Positions 1 to 16,906 of a stretch of 64,000 nt of DNA are shown in pieces; positions within the stretch are counted from its first letter, which is position 1, and each line of letters begins with the position of its first letter. Source of the DNA: Blastocystis hominis (lineage: Eukaryota; Sar; Bigyra; Opalinata; Blastocystidae). Under the pieces are notes generated by a model, which was given only the letters and a program-made list of their open reading frames with translations, was not told where the DNA came from and did no database searches. The translations under genes and the position numbers were made by a program. The stretch spans positions 1,746,204 to 1,810,203 of the forward strand of contig NW_013171816.1 in assembly GCF_000151665.1 (NCBI RefSeq), read 5' to 3'.

Positions 1-3000
1 AATGAGGTAGCGAAGAAGTACATCTTGAATGACATGCGCGATTATCCCAGTGTTTTATCATTATCATAGCATACAATCTCATGTGAACACATGCCGGAGA
101 AGCCAAGACACTCAATCACACCGATGATCGATTGGGACACCTTCGCATCGTACGGCGAGAACGCAACGACGAGTGGTTGGAGGATTATCTGAAATGGTAC
201 AGAAATGCCATGGAGGAACAAGAGATCGAAGGAAGTGGATTTGAGTACCGTAATTGGATCGGTTTCCATGTCGAAATGTTCCCACTTCGTACATTCGTGG
301 GTTAAAAACATCATACACCTTTGATCATTGGACGCACTGTGATCACCCCCAATATCTATGACAACCGATGCCTGCAACGATATCTCATTCTGGCAAGTGA
401 AGGCGGACACAAGATAATTGCAAATCGCAAGATGGGCGATGCGAGTGTGTACAACAAGTGGTGGAAACAACCTGACAAGTACAAGGTATTCGGAGTGACA
501 ATTCATGAGGTGGAGGAAGCAATGGACATTTGCGATAACAAGGCATTCGATCAAAGTGAAGAGAATTTTGTGAGATTGGAAGAACTGTTGAAAGTCTCTT
601 CCAATGTCTTCGAATTCACTCTCTTACCTGGATACGATGACAAGACCAAGGGTAAGTAGATTTATTCACGAGTTTTCAGATATACAAGCCGAATGGCAAT
701 GGAGGAAGTGTATCGCTTTGCATTGTGAATGATACACAAGAGGGGGAAAAACCCCAAGCACTTCTTGTACATCAAGGATTTGAGCGATTTCAAACATCGC
801 ATCTTTCGTCAGAGTGATGCGAAGAATTATAGAAATCTCGCAAGAAACACGAAGTGCAGATTCTGTGACGACTTCTTCGGATCTTGCAAAGCCGTTCATG
901 CTCACGAAGTACAAGCACATCGAGAACTCGTCAATGAAAGCGATCAGTACGAGTTGTCGAACGAGGAGACTCGGTTGCGATTCACAAACCAGAGATACGA
1001 AATGCCAGCAGCTGTCGTCGTGTACGCTGACTTCGAGTCGGCCATTGATGACAAAAACAGACACAAGCCGATCATATTGTCTTGTTTGGCTGTGTCACAC
1101 ATTCTAGATATCCAGAAGCCACTTCGAGTCTACCATGCACCACACAAGAACGAAGAAGATCTTCGTCCTTTCATAGACTATCTCGTGCAATTACAAGAGA
1201 GAGTGAAAACGTATCTCTTCGATAAATTACCCCTCGAGAACACTCCCGAAATCGAGAGAGATTATCAGTCTACGTCTGTGTGACCATTCTGTCGTAAGAA
1301 ACTGGAGGACGACAAGGTGAGACAGCATGCACATGTGGCAGGTGAATACACCACAGGAAAGGGAGAAGTACGCCACTTCGAAGCTGGGCAGTACATCTGT
1401 ACCTGTTGTACCAAGTGCAATCTACAACTCTCGTTCAACAAGAAGAACTATCGTCTGCCAGTCTACTTCCACAATGGATCGCACTATGATTTCACATTCA
1501 TCATGAAACTCATCGCGACGATGCCTGGCGGGAATCTCGAAGTCATTCCCATCACTGAAGACAAGGAAATGCAGATCGAGTACAATGGTATTCAATTCAA
1601 GGACTCGTTGAAACTCATCAGCAGTCCACTGCGTTCCATTGTGGCACAGACACTTGGAGGCAACCTTGATTTGTACGTGCACACCAAACAACAACTACGC
1701 AAGTACTGCGAGTCTCGAGGTAAGCAATGGAATGACGAATACATCGATTTGTTGACACGGAAGGAACCCATGTTCTACAGTCTCATCAAATCGTACGAGT
1801 CATTGAACAATACCGTCATTCCTTCTCGTGAGCAATGCATTGATGATATGAAGGGAGAAATGATGCCCCAAGACGAATATGATCACATGGTGAAGCTGTG
1901 GAAGACTTTCGATATCAAGACATGGGGTGAATACTACGAATTGTACAATGTACTCGATGTGACTCTCATGGCTGATGCATTCGAACACTTCCGAAACACC
2001 ACACTGAATGCATTCGGTGTTGATCCCATGCATTACATCACAGCACCGCAAATGGCAGATTCGCTATTCTTGAAGGTCACAATGGAGGGCGATCATAGTG
2101 AGAGTAGCCTCATGACCCTCGCAAGGAAATGGGCTCAGTACATCATGCGCATCAACGCCAACGAGGGACTCGCCGAGAAACAACTGGTGAAAGTGTTCTT
2201 GAATCGCATGGGTGAATTCTATGAGAGCAAGGGCATTCGATTGATGGAGACAAATGATATCGATGACTTCATGCGATTGTTGAAGAACCTGCGAGGAGGA
2301 ATCACACAGATCGTGAAACGACATGCCAAGGTTGACATTGACAACAAGGAGCAAGCAACGTCGTCCCAAGGCATCTACTACCTGGACGCCAACAACCTGT
2401 ACGGTGGAGCCATGCATCGAATGATGCCTTATGAGTTGGTGGGTGTACCTGAACGACGAGAAGTGATGGAGAAAATCAATCGTGATCCGAATGGGTGGGT
2501 GCAATCACTCAAGACATTCGGCAAGTATGGATTCTTCGTCGAGTGTGACATCGAGGCACCAGTGGAACTCCACGACAAGTTCAATGATCTGCCATTCTTC
2601 CCCGTACAGAAGGCGGGCATGTACTCCGATGGAATCAAGAAGTACGCTGAGAAGAACGACATTGTGGACAAAGTGAAAGAGGTGAATACACCGAAGCTCA
2701 TCTGCGATCTTGTGCCTCGTCAAAAGTATCTCGTACATTACTCACTGTTGCAACTGGGCATTCAACAGGGATATCGTGTCACTCACATTCATCACATCAT
2801 TCGTTTCAAGCAGGCACCGTTCGTCTTCGAGTATGTGAACATGCTGAGTGAGAAACGAGCGAAGTCTAAGACCACCGTGGAGAAGAACCTGTACAAGCTG
2901 TTGGCAAACTCCACCTATGGCAAATTCGTTGAGACTGGGCTGAAACGGATGAAAGTGAAGTTCGCTAACACATGGAATAAACCTGATGCAGTAATTCAAA

Positions 3001-3778
3001 AGCATGGGTATGATATGATTACAGGAACCACCATGTATTCCGAGAATCTGATTGGTATCAAGCTGAACACACCGGTGCGCAGGGTGGAGAAGCCGTTCTT
3101 CATCGGGTTCGCCATTCTCGACATGTCCAAGCACATCATCTACGATTTCTACTACAACGTGCTCAAGAACACATTCGATAACGTTGAGCTGTTGGGACAG
3201 GACACGGATTCACTCATCGTACAACTGCACGATCGCGCTAACATCGTCCACAAGATGTGTGACATGTACAAATCGTTCGACTTCTCGGAATTGGATAACA
3301 CTAGCTACTTCTATGGTGAACTCGTGAAGTACTATGAGCATGAAGTGGACAAGAACAAGTTCCCTCCATTGGACTCGTTCCTCAACTTCAACAAGAAGTT
3401 GCCTGGTCCCATCTTCAAGGACGAGCACAACGGACATCGCATTACAGAGTTCGTGGGACTGAGACCGAAGATGTACTGCTTGGTTGATGAGAAGCATGTA
3501 GTACACAATGCAGCAAAGGGAGTTCCTCGCAACGTGGTAATCGATGGTGAGAGAATGAGCGTGAAGAACATCGACTTGTACAAGCGTGTCTTCGAGGCCA
3601 AGAGGAATGGAAATGTAATCATTGAGGGCTCCTTCAAGAGAATCAATAATTAGGAATTCGATATCACAACGAAGGAGCAGACCAAGACACTCATGACATG
3701 CACGGACAACAAGAGAAGGATCTTGGACGACAACGTGCACACACTCGCGTTCGGGCATTACCGACTGAAAGGCATGTA
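1..3778 (+). pseudogene. Protein-primed family B DNA polymerase (copy A), disrupted
   Basis: Replicative polymerase of a Polinton-like element. Visible family B motifs are: exonuclease I DFE near 1029-1040, exonuclease II in NGSHYDF near 1473-1493, exonuclease III in YNVLDVTLMAD near 1945-1980, polymerase A in DANNLYGG near 2383-2406, polymerase B in KLLANSTYGK near 2896-2925, and polymerase C in GQDTDSL near 3196-3216. The longest open stretch is 1317-3653. The frame is broken at an early TGA where copy B has TGG, at a TAA at 303-305 shared with copy B, at a frameshift in a G5A5 run near 741-750 also shared, at a TGA at 1281-1283 where copy B has a Cys codon, and at a TAG at 3651-3653 where copy B has CAG. 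Coding then runs on to TAA at 3776-3778. A potential GT-AG intron at 652-679 does not restore the frame. The gene is probably dead. Confidence 0.85.
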
Positions 3779-4170
3779 AAGGAGATGTTGATTTTTACTT
3801 TGTTTTTTATCAGATAGTGTATAAAGGGCAGACAATGACCAAAATGGCATAAAATGGTAGAAATAATTTTCGCGCTTTTTACGTCATGGCTATCGAGGTA
3901 GCCGAGTTGACAATGGTCGAAAATGGCGACCAGGTAGAAAATAGGCAGCCAGGAATAAAATAGCAGAAAAAGGCGTCGTCGATTTTCGGCTAAGGTTGAT
4001 TTTGGTGACCTTATTTCTTATGAAAGCCAAAAAAGTAAAGTTGTCAAAGTCACCTCTCAGACCCCGATTTTAGGGCATTTTCCTCATGGATTTGAGGTGT
4101 AAGGGCCTGAAAAGGGCAGAAAAAGGGCAGAAATATTTCTCGCGCTTTTTATGTCATTTACCTACTACTA
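3690..4170 (+). repeat. Terminal repeat of the Polinton-like element (copy A, right end)
   Basis: The last roughly 30 polymerase codons plus about 390 bases of non-coding DNA. The same arrangement (polymerase tail with LDDNVHTL and FGHYR, then spacer with a CCCCGA-TTTAGGG stretch, GCGC, CATTT and TACTACTA) occurs in opposite orientations at the two ends of copy B. I therefore read it as the terminal inverted repeat. The three copies have diverged clearly from one another. Confidence 0.6.
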
Positions 4171-4191
4171 GTGAATATTGATCGTTTTTAG

Positions 4192-4382
4192 ATATTCCAA
4201 ATCTTCAATATGTCAAGCTACCTTACGCTTACCAGAGAGTTTGGTCGAAATCAATATCGAGTATTGTGTTGATTGATTTGATTTCATTCATAGATGTTTC
4301 TTCCATTCTAGCTGATCATGTTCATATCACAATGGATACAGCTGTGTCACCAAAGCAAGCACCGTTATCTATCATATGGTAA
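4192..4382 (+). pseudogene. Last two exons of a MORN/LRR family gene, cut off by the element
   Basis: Exon 4192-4260 starts IPNLQYVKLP and matches the fifth LRR exon of the full genes at 32.9 and 45.8 kb. A 33-nt intron follows (4261-4293, GTATTG...CATAG), then a final exon 4294-4382 starting VSSILADHV and ending in TAA. The intron before the first exon keeps only its 3' part (TGAATATTGATCGTTTTTAG). The rest is replaced by the Polinton-like element. If the 5' part exists, it lies left of the window. Confidence 0.75.
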
Positions 4383-10324
<5,942 letters not shown>

Positions 10325-10604
10325 ATGTAATTATGACCATTGACGGTCTTTTTGTTGGAAGAAACAAAGATTTCCTTGGAGGGGATGAGGACAATGCGGA
10401 CCGCTTTCTCTGAGTGCGTTGTATCGTCCCTTCCGTTCCTAAGCGTACATGCTTTGAAAGAGGAGTGATTTGCAGATACAAGACTTTTCAAGATGTCTGT
10501 TTTTAAATAAGCAAATTCAGAGGGGTTTCTATTTTTTCCATGAATAATACGTAGAACTGTTGGATGCAGAGGTCATTATCGACTTGATACGTACTCATAA
10601 GAAG
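10325..10604. other. Spacer between PFO and the TBC gene
   Basis: 280 bases with no recognised gene. The true start of the TBC gene may lie here: an open frame reads on upstream of 10605 as EVIIDLIRTHKK, back to a TAA at about 10542, so an extra 5' exon is possible. Confidence 0.5.
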
Positions 10605-12257
10605 ATGGAAGAGTCTCCTATTCCGTAGCAACACGCTGGTGCAGTTATAACGACTAGTTTTTGGAATACGTTACTTTCGATTCGAGATCCTAATTTTCAA
10701 AATAGATTAGCAGAAACATACGATTTTCATATACTAGAGGAGGAATACTCGGATATTTATTCTTATCTCAACGATACTTGCTTAATGCGAGGGGAGACCA
10801 CAGACAGTTTGTTTCCTCTCTTAGTGTTAAAGTAGGCGAGATCGACCGTGATGTCATTCGCACCTTCCAGCGTCATCAGCTTTTCCGATTTGAGGAAAAT
10901 GGCGGCCAGGACGTTTTAAAAAGGGTGTTGCGTCGTATTAGCGAAACAGACTGGGGTCTCGGCTACTGTCAGGGAATGAACAGCGTAGTGGGCGCTATTA
11001 TAATTGCACAAATTGACCCAATGTTAAAGGCGTCGTGCTTTGAACAAAAACAAGAGCATTGCAAAATGTCTCCTCGCTTTGCTTTTATTATTGTAGAAAT
11101 GATCCAGCATCCGTCATTGCTACAACATATGACATTTTCGCTCACATGATACATGCCTTGGATCTTCGTGATTTATGGGGTTTCGGTCTTCCCGCCATTT
11201 CATTTTTCACTTTCGCGCTTCGCCACTATCTAGAGTGATAGTAATTATTCCATTTAATTCACAGACAAACAGGGCCTCGAATTCTTCAGCATCTACGAGA
11301 CATTAACTATGAACTCTCGATTGTGGTCGCTCGCTTGTTCATTCCACTCTTCTCCGATGTTTCTCCACACTCGTTGATTGAGCGTAGTCACTGCCACTGC
11401 ATGTCGTGTTTCACTGCTGGAGCCTGCTTTTTGCCACGGGATTTTCGGCAGTTTTTCGTGTCACCACCGCGCTGCTGCTCCAATTCGAAGAGAACATTCT
11501 GCTCTGCGACAGCACGAACTTTTCGGAACTGATGAACTCGATGGGATCGGCGTATCTGCGAAAAGAGAGCGAGGTCGCTGCGTTTTACCGAAAGCTGAGC
11601 GAGTTGTCGATGGTAAAATCACTTCGATTCGCTGAACTCAAGATAAACGAATCCTCTCTGCAGACATTGCGTGCTTCCTTTCTCGAAAAGCAGCAAAGCC
11701 AATCGGCTGCCACGGTGCAGCATCTCCAAACGATCGATGAAGACATTCAAAGCATTCAAAACCGAATTCGATCGCTGTTTTCCTACATGACAGGCCTTCT
11801 TTCCTCCATTCAAAGCGACATTCAGCTGCGCCAGCGCTTTGTGTCGGAGCTGATCAACCTCCAGACCATCAAAACCTATTTGGCGTTGGATTACGACACG
11901 ATTGAAAGCGCGTTGGGCCATCGAATCAACGCGAAGCAATCGAAACTCAAGGCGATTTCGGGGAAGTGGCTTTCGTTCGGGTTTTTGGCGGAGGAACGAA
12001 GAAAAGAAGAGGAAGAACGAGAGCGATTGGAGCTGAAGTTGCGATCGGTGTCGTACGAACTCACAGAGAACTCAAGGCGAATCAAAGAAGCCGATCTGAC
12101 GATTCAGCAAATGGTGAAACGAATCGATTTGGAGATTGCAGGTAGGAAGAAAAAGAGAGGAAAGGTGAGGGATAGAATTGGAAGACTGCAATTTGCAGCG
12201 TGTTTCGTTTCAGAATCAGCTGTCGCAGCTCTACAAAGAACGATCCAAAGTGAATAA
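10605..12257 (+). CDS. TBC domain Rab-GTPase-activating protein with coiled-coil tail
   Basis: Stimulates GTP hydrolysis by Rab proteins in membrane traffic. Rebuilt from six exons (10605-10624, 10658-10806, 10836-11067, 11097-11234, 11265-11358, 11388-12257) joined by 29-33-nt introns. The joined protein has the TBC signatures IDRDVIRTF (catalytic Arg finger) and YCQGMN (catalytic Gln), followed by the usual helices. After residue 250 or so there is a long charged segment rich in Glu, Arg, Lys and Gln that looks like a coiled coil. The start is the first ATG in frame with the TBC N-terminus and could be further upstream. Near the 3' end a GTGAGG...TTTCAG stretch could be a longer optional intron giving a tail of NQLSQLYKERSK. 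The gene converges with TFIIA, whose end is only about 40 bases away. Confidence 0.85.
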
Positions 12258-12297
12258 GTGTGATGGAATGTGATGAATGGGATTGTTACAAACACGA

Positions 12298-13551
12298 CAA
12301 TTGAATGTAAAGGTACAAGTGCATTTCCCAAACACGATTTCCTTGTTTTGAACTTTGAGAATGCCATCAAGAAGATGCAATGTCCACTTGGTTTGGCTGT
12401 GTCGGACTCTACAATCACATTATGCGAACAATCGAAAACGTTGTAAAACGCGATAAAATAAGTGAAGTGGTCGATTCCTCGACGAACTGATTCTTTAGCA
12501 TTTCGTTTTCTTTCTTGGATACGAACTCCTGCACTCGTTTCAACGGATCCTCCACGGCTCGATGGAGAGGAATGGAAGGTTTTGGTGTTTTGGCGGGTTT
12601 TGTGCTTTCTTCAGGTTTCTTTTCCAGAGGTGGATTTTTTGTGGTGATTGCTTTTTTTGGATGGGAAAGAGAGGTGAGAGAGGTGAGAGAGGTGAGAGAG
12701 GTGAGAGAGGTGAGAGAGGTGAGAGAGGTGAGAGAGGTGAGAGAAATGGCTTTGTGTTTTTGAAGGGAAATTGGCTTTGTTAAGGATGTTAAAGAAAAGA
12801 AAGGGTTCAGGGAGGACTGGATGGGAGGTTTGGATTGAGAAAAGGGTGGTGAAGATGTACGCTTTGTTGTTGTTGTTTTTATTGTTTTTATTGTTTTTGT
12901 TGTTGTTGCTCCCCATGTTGTTCCCCCTGTTGTTCCCCCTGTTGTTCCCCCTGTTGTTCCCCCTGATGATCCACCTGCTGATCCCCCTGACGAGGAGGAA
13001 ACTTGAACAACTGGCTTCTTGGCAACAATAATAGGAGGTAACGATTCTTCGCTTGAAGACTCGTCTTCACTGGATGAATAGGAATCGTATTCCTCATCTT
13101 CTTGCCCATCCATCTAAAAGTCATTGAATCGTTGCAAAGATACTTGAGGAATTGACTTTTGAAACTAGAATGTCACCATTCACTCACAATCCTACATTAA
13201 AAAACACGGGAGACAGATTCGAAGTGGTTCCAGGGAGATTTAAAGCCATAATATCGCAAGCGAGAATGGTGGGCTGTGTAGAGTTACGTTTGGTTTTCTT
13301 CTTTTTCTACCCTTCAGATATTTTGAAATATAACATACCTTTGCTTGTTCCGCCTCATCAGGTTGCCCACTCCTTTCTTTCTCTTCAAAACTGAGATTCA
13401 GAGTGCTGCCTGCCAAGGCTGTATACTCTTCCATCCAGCGGTTTTGAATCTCGCTAATGACAGAACTCTCCAATCCACTATGATCTTCTGCAATGGAATT
13501 GACAACGTCCTTCACCACTGCAGAATAGATGGACTGCACCACACTCTGCAT
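12298..13551 (-). CDS. TOA1: Transcription initiation factor IIA large (alpha/beta) subunit
   Basis: TFIIA stabilises TBP on promoters. The N-terminal alpha part (SIYSAVVKDVV ... SEIQNRWMEEY) and the C-terminal beta part (TSLILSRFTTVRH followed by QTKWTLHLLDGI) match the two conserved blocks of the family. Between them is a disordered linker with an acidic patch and Thr/Gly/Leu-Thr-Ser repeats. Five exons are joined by introns of about 30-32 nt; the last one, of 31 nt, joins the beta block in frame. No stop is encoded at the expected end. The frame stops at AAT TG, three bases before TGTTTGT, so polyadenylation would complete TGA at 12299-12298. The start ATG is the one just before the alpha helix. 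Confidence 0.85.
12668..12972. repeat. Coding minisatellites in the TFIIA linker
   Basis: Two tandem arrays lie inside the TFIIA reading frame: a 9-base GAGAGGTGA unit repeated about eight times (12670-12744), giving Leu-Thr-Ser repeats on the minus strand, and a 12-base GTTGTTCCCCCT unit repeated about four times (12917-12964), giving Gly-Gly-Thr-Thr repeats. Both keep the frame. Confidence 0.85.
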
Positions 13552-13593
13552 TCCCTCAAAATGTATCTCACAAACACTCCACAAACACCCTGA

Positions 13594-15085
13594 CTACAGC
13601 ACATGCGCCTTCTGCAGATACCTATACTTATTCTACGCTCGCACCTCCCCCGCTGCCCTACATAGGACACCGCCATCACGACGGCGATGGCGATCACCAG
13701 CAGCACGAACGGCACAATCCACCTTCCGCTGTTTCTCTTCACCTCGTTGGTCATTCTCGAGTTCACCGTATCCTCCAAGAACTTCAGCCGCGCCTCCAGA
13801 TCGACCGACAGCGTGTTCTGCACCTTGTTCTTCAGCGACGCTTCCAGCTCCGCGATTCGCTCCTCCGACACATCGCCGCGCTGCTTCAGCTTCTTTATCA
13901 TGTTGTTCAGCGAGTCATCCACCGCTACCCCTCATTCCCCGCGGGAAATACCTACCCACCAGCGTGTGCTCTACCTCTCGCTTCAGCTTGTCCACCTCCA
14001 ACTCCTGCGTCTGCTGCAGCCGCTCCATCAGCGCCACGACTCCGCGCTCCGTCGCGGTCAGCTGGCTCATCTCCACGCCGTTCTCCTCCAGCAGCTCGCG
14101 CAGCGCCCTGCGGTCCGACGCCGCGATCCGGTCGCTCGGATTCGACACCGCGATCCGGTCCGGGTCCCCCTCGCCTTCCACGGTTTCCACCGACAGGATG
14201 TCGTGGTTGTCCGCCAGCTGCCCGGTCGTGGCGCTGATCCCGATGGTCGCTTTGCGCCACCAACCCGCGGGTAAATCGATATGCTCGTGGATGCAGATGT
14301 GGTAGTTCCCCGTGTTTTTCTCGTCGATCGCCACGCGCACCATCCCGGTGATCTCCGAGTAGCCGATCTTCACCACCGCGTAGTTGTCCACCTAGAATCA
14401 AAATGGAGAAACGGGGAAACGGAGAAGTCTTGGCGTTTCTCGTGGAAGCGGTAGCGGGCGTAGCAGCCGGTGTGGTCTTTGTCTTGGATGAAGGCTCCCG
14501 TGTTGCCGTCGCCGACGTAGAGAGCGATATCGCGGTGGTAGCGAGCGAACTGATGATTACCAATTTGGGTGAGAGTACTTCCTTGTTCTTAAAAGTGGAG
14601 AAGGCAATTGCGAATCCCTGGAACACATCGTCCACTCCGAACATCTTTCCCTACAAGTCAGGACGATTTTGATAGGGGACGTGACGAGGGCGCTGGGTTT
14701 GGGTGAAGAAGACAGCAAAACCGTCACCAAAGAGATTGGCACCCTGTTTGTCACATAAAAGTACGACTCAAACTTGTCCACTAATTCGGAATTTAATTGT
14801 CGTAACCCATTCGGCATTCGTAAACGTCTTTCTGCTCCAGCAGTATCCGTTCTTACTTTGGCGATCGGGAGTCAGACGGACGAAATACTCATTGATCACC
14901 GCATCTCCTCTGCATTCCCAATTTTCGATATAACGATGACCTAAGGAATCGCTCTAGCGGCCAAAATGCGTACCTGACGAATCATACGTTGTAAAGGGAG
15001 CGGTAAACGATAACTGATAATTCCCATTAATGGCGACCACGCAGACTAACAAAACAGCGTACACGAAAGCTCCTTTGCACTTCAT
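13594..15085 (-). CDS. L-type (legume-like) lectin cargo receptor, ERGIC-53/VIP36 family
   Basis: Type I membrane lectin that binds high-mannose glycoproteins and carries them between ER and Golgi. The rebuilt protein has an N-terminal signal peptide (MKCKGAFVYAVLLVCVVAING), the lectin fold with GANLFGDGFAVFF, FGVDDVFQG and SATTGQLADNHDI, a coiled-coil stem, one transmembrane helix (PFVLLVIAIAVVMAVSY) and a short cytosolic tail ending KAHVL. About seven introns of 28-31 nt each restore the frame. Translation ends in TAG. The stem is encoded by GC-rich DNA with several CCGCGG sites, some inside introns. Confidence 0.85.
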
Positions 15086-15161
15086 TTTGTCGTTTCTTGA
15101 GTCATTTTCTGTTTTCCAATTTCCGCGGTTTTTTCAACAAACAGCATTATTATTATTATAA

Positions 15162-16693
15162 TTATTCCTGTAAACTCTCTCCGAACGCTCTTTCATATTC
15201 GTCGATATCAAAATCCTCCCCCACATCGGCCGCGTCCGCTGGATCCACTACATCTCGCAATCCTCTCCCTCTCCCACGATTCAAGTCTGTTTCGAACGAT
15301 CGCAGCATGCTTTCGAGTTCTCTCGCTTCGCTGTGCAATTCTCCTTCCTTTCCCTCCTCCCCTTCCTCCGCTTCTTCCTCCGCTTCCGCCTCCTCCTCCT
15401 CCTCGGTACCTTCGCCGCCTCGCTCGTCTGCATCGAAATTCCGCTCCATTCGTACGCTGCTCGCGTCGTCGCATAATTTCCTGCCACAGCGGCGAGTTTT
15501 CGCGGAGAATCTCATTCTCGATGTCATCATCCACGATATCGATCGGCGCTGCATTTCTTCGCGTTACTCTCCCCCTCCACACCCTACACGTCCATCGGCA
15601 GGAAGTCGAGCACGACATGAAAATCACTCGGCATCTCCATCGACAGATCGCACTCATTTCCTTCCAAATCCAATTTAAACAGCTTCACAAATCCAATTCC
15701 GAACTGAAAACGGAACAGCGTCGTCAGAGTCTCGTTCTCCCGCAGATGGCGACATCGCACAAACACGTTCCCCTAAACCCTCATTTCCCCGCGGCAACCG
15801 CACCAACAACGGGACGTCCGGCTTGAACACGATCGTCTCATTCGTCTTCACCGGGCTGACCGTGCCGCGCGTGCGACTTCCCTTTCGATACGACCTCCAC
15901 ACGATTTTCTGCTGATTGTACACCTAACTCGAAGATCCCCGCGGGACCGACCTCGATCACGGGGCAGCACGCGCCGCCCTCGATGGCCGGCAGCGACGAC
16001 AGCGTGATACGCGACAGTTTCAACGCGATGGGGGGCGGAAACTCCCCGTTCATGATGGACTCGAAGTAGTCGAGAAAGCGCAGCTGGGAGGGCAGCATGG
16101 CTTCGGAGGGCAGATTCCGCCGTGTCAGACACATGGTGAGCGCTTCGTGCGTGCTGGAGAGCCAGCCTTCCCAGCGGATGAAGGCGGCGGTGATCAGCAT
16201 GGCGCGTCCGGCACCGGTGAAATCGTGCACCACCGCGGTGTTGGCGGGGTCTTCGGCGAGGTAGGTCTCCATATCGAGGAGGATGTGGAAGAGAAGGCCG
16301 AGCGAGGGGGCGGAATAGCCGGTGAAATTGTAATGGGACACCTGGGGGAGAGCGAGGGAGAGGAAAGAAGGATACGCTGCTGTTGAAGAGGAGATCATCG
16401 TATTCCTCTTCGGTGAGGTTGAAAAGACGGTAATGTTTGGAATGGCGAGTTTCGAGATAGTAGGCGATCGCTTCCCGATTGTTGACGTGTCCTTCGAGTT
16501 TCCGCGTTTTCGGGATCCCCGGAAAGCCCATCACTACAAAGAAGGGATTCCTCGAACAGAAAACCGATTATATTTGACGTAATATAGGTGCAATCTTCGG
16601 GAGGTTTCATAATATTCTCACTGATATATGCATTGGTACGTTTACTCACTACGCTCGTAAATCATTCAGATCTGTTACAATCATTACCAACAT
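15162..16693 (-). CDS. PTEN-family phosphatase-like protein with C2 domain, catalytically dead
   Basis: The joined exons read as the PTEN/tensin fold: DCTYITSNIIVMGFP, a segment LETRHSKHYRLFNL, then VSHYNFTGYSAPSL, and the position of the active-site loop, followed by a C2 domain (KLSRITLSSLP ... LLGNVFVRCRHL ... FRFQFGIGFVKLF). The P-loop reads HDFTGAGRAML where active enzymes have HCxxGxxR: the catalytic Cys is Asp while the Arg is kept, so phosphatase activity is not expected. A charged Glu-rich tail ends in DIDEYERAFGESLQE and TAA. TGTTTGTT lies about 22 bases after the stop. Introns are 28-31 nt; the one after LPMD is less certain. A lipid-binding or scaffold role is inference. Confidence 0.8.
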
Positions 16694-16712
16694 CTTGAAT
16701 CGATTGCGCAGT

Positions 16713-16895
16713 CTAACACTTCAAACCCACTCTTTTAGCTACCTCTTGAATCACAGAATTCGCAGCCGAAAGAAGCTGACCAGCAGATTCCTTCGCTGAC
16801 CGCAGCCAGTTTGACCACATAATGACGCAGGTAATACAAAGAAGAACAAAAAATGCTGCTGATTTTGGGACTGCATAACAAACAACTTCACACAT
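16713..16895 (-). CDS. Possible small membrane protein
   Basis: A 60-codon frame fills the gap between the PTEN-like gene and the ADP-ribosylglycohydrolase gene, on the same strand as both. It has one hydrophobic stretch (SAAFFVLLCITCVIMWSNWL) and an amphipathic tail, and ends in TAG. I recognise no family. It overlaps the 3' processing motif of the upstream gene, which speaks against it. Confidence 0.3.
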   Translation of the reverse strand: MCEVVCYAVPKSAAFFVLLCITCVIMWSNWLRSAKESAGQLLSAANSVIQEVAKRVGLKC

Positions 16896-16906
16896 TTCAA
16901 CCTATT

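Larger units (their letters stand above)
1..4170 (+). mobile_element. Polinton/Maverick-like element, copy A (left part outside window)
   Basis: This is the right-hand part of a large DNA transposon of the Polinton type. It carries a family B DNA polymerase of the protein-primed kind, followed by about 390 bases of non-coding DNA that resembles both ends of copy B at 37-45.6 kb. The protein segments are about 90 percent identical by eye to copy B. The element seems to end near 4170 in TACTACTA. Directly after this comes the tail of a MORN/LRR gene intron, so copy A sits within that intron. Copy A is decayed: its polymerase frame has several in-frame stops and a frameshift. The left end lies outside the window. 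Confidence 0.8.

Noticed and set aside
652-679. 28-nt intron in the polymerase of copy A
   Set aside because: The splice sites look good, but removal leads into a frame that soon stops, while the silent base changes between copies support another frame.
10628-10657. In-frame TAG before the TBC exon, as evidence that TAG is sense in the host
   Set aside because: It is the start of a 33-nt intron. The lectin gene uses TAG as its stop, and other host genes end in TAA, so no general recoding is supported.
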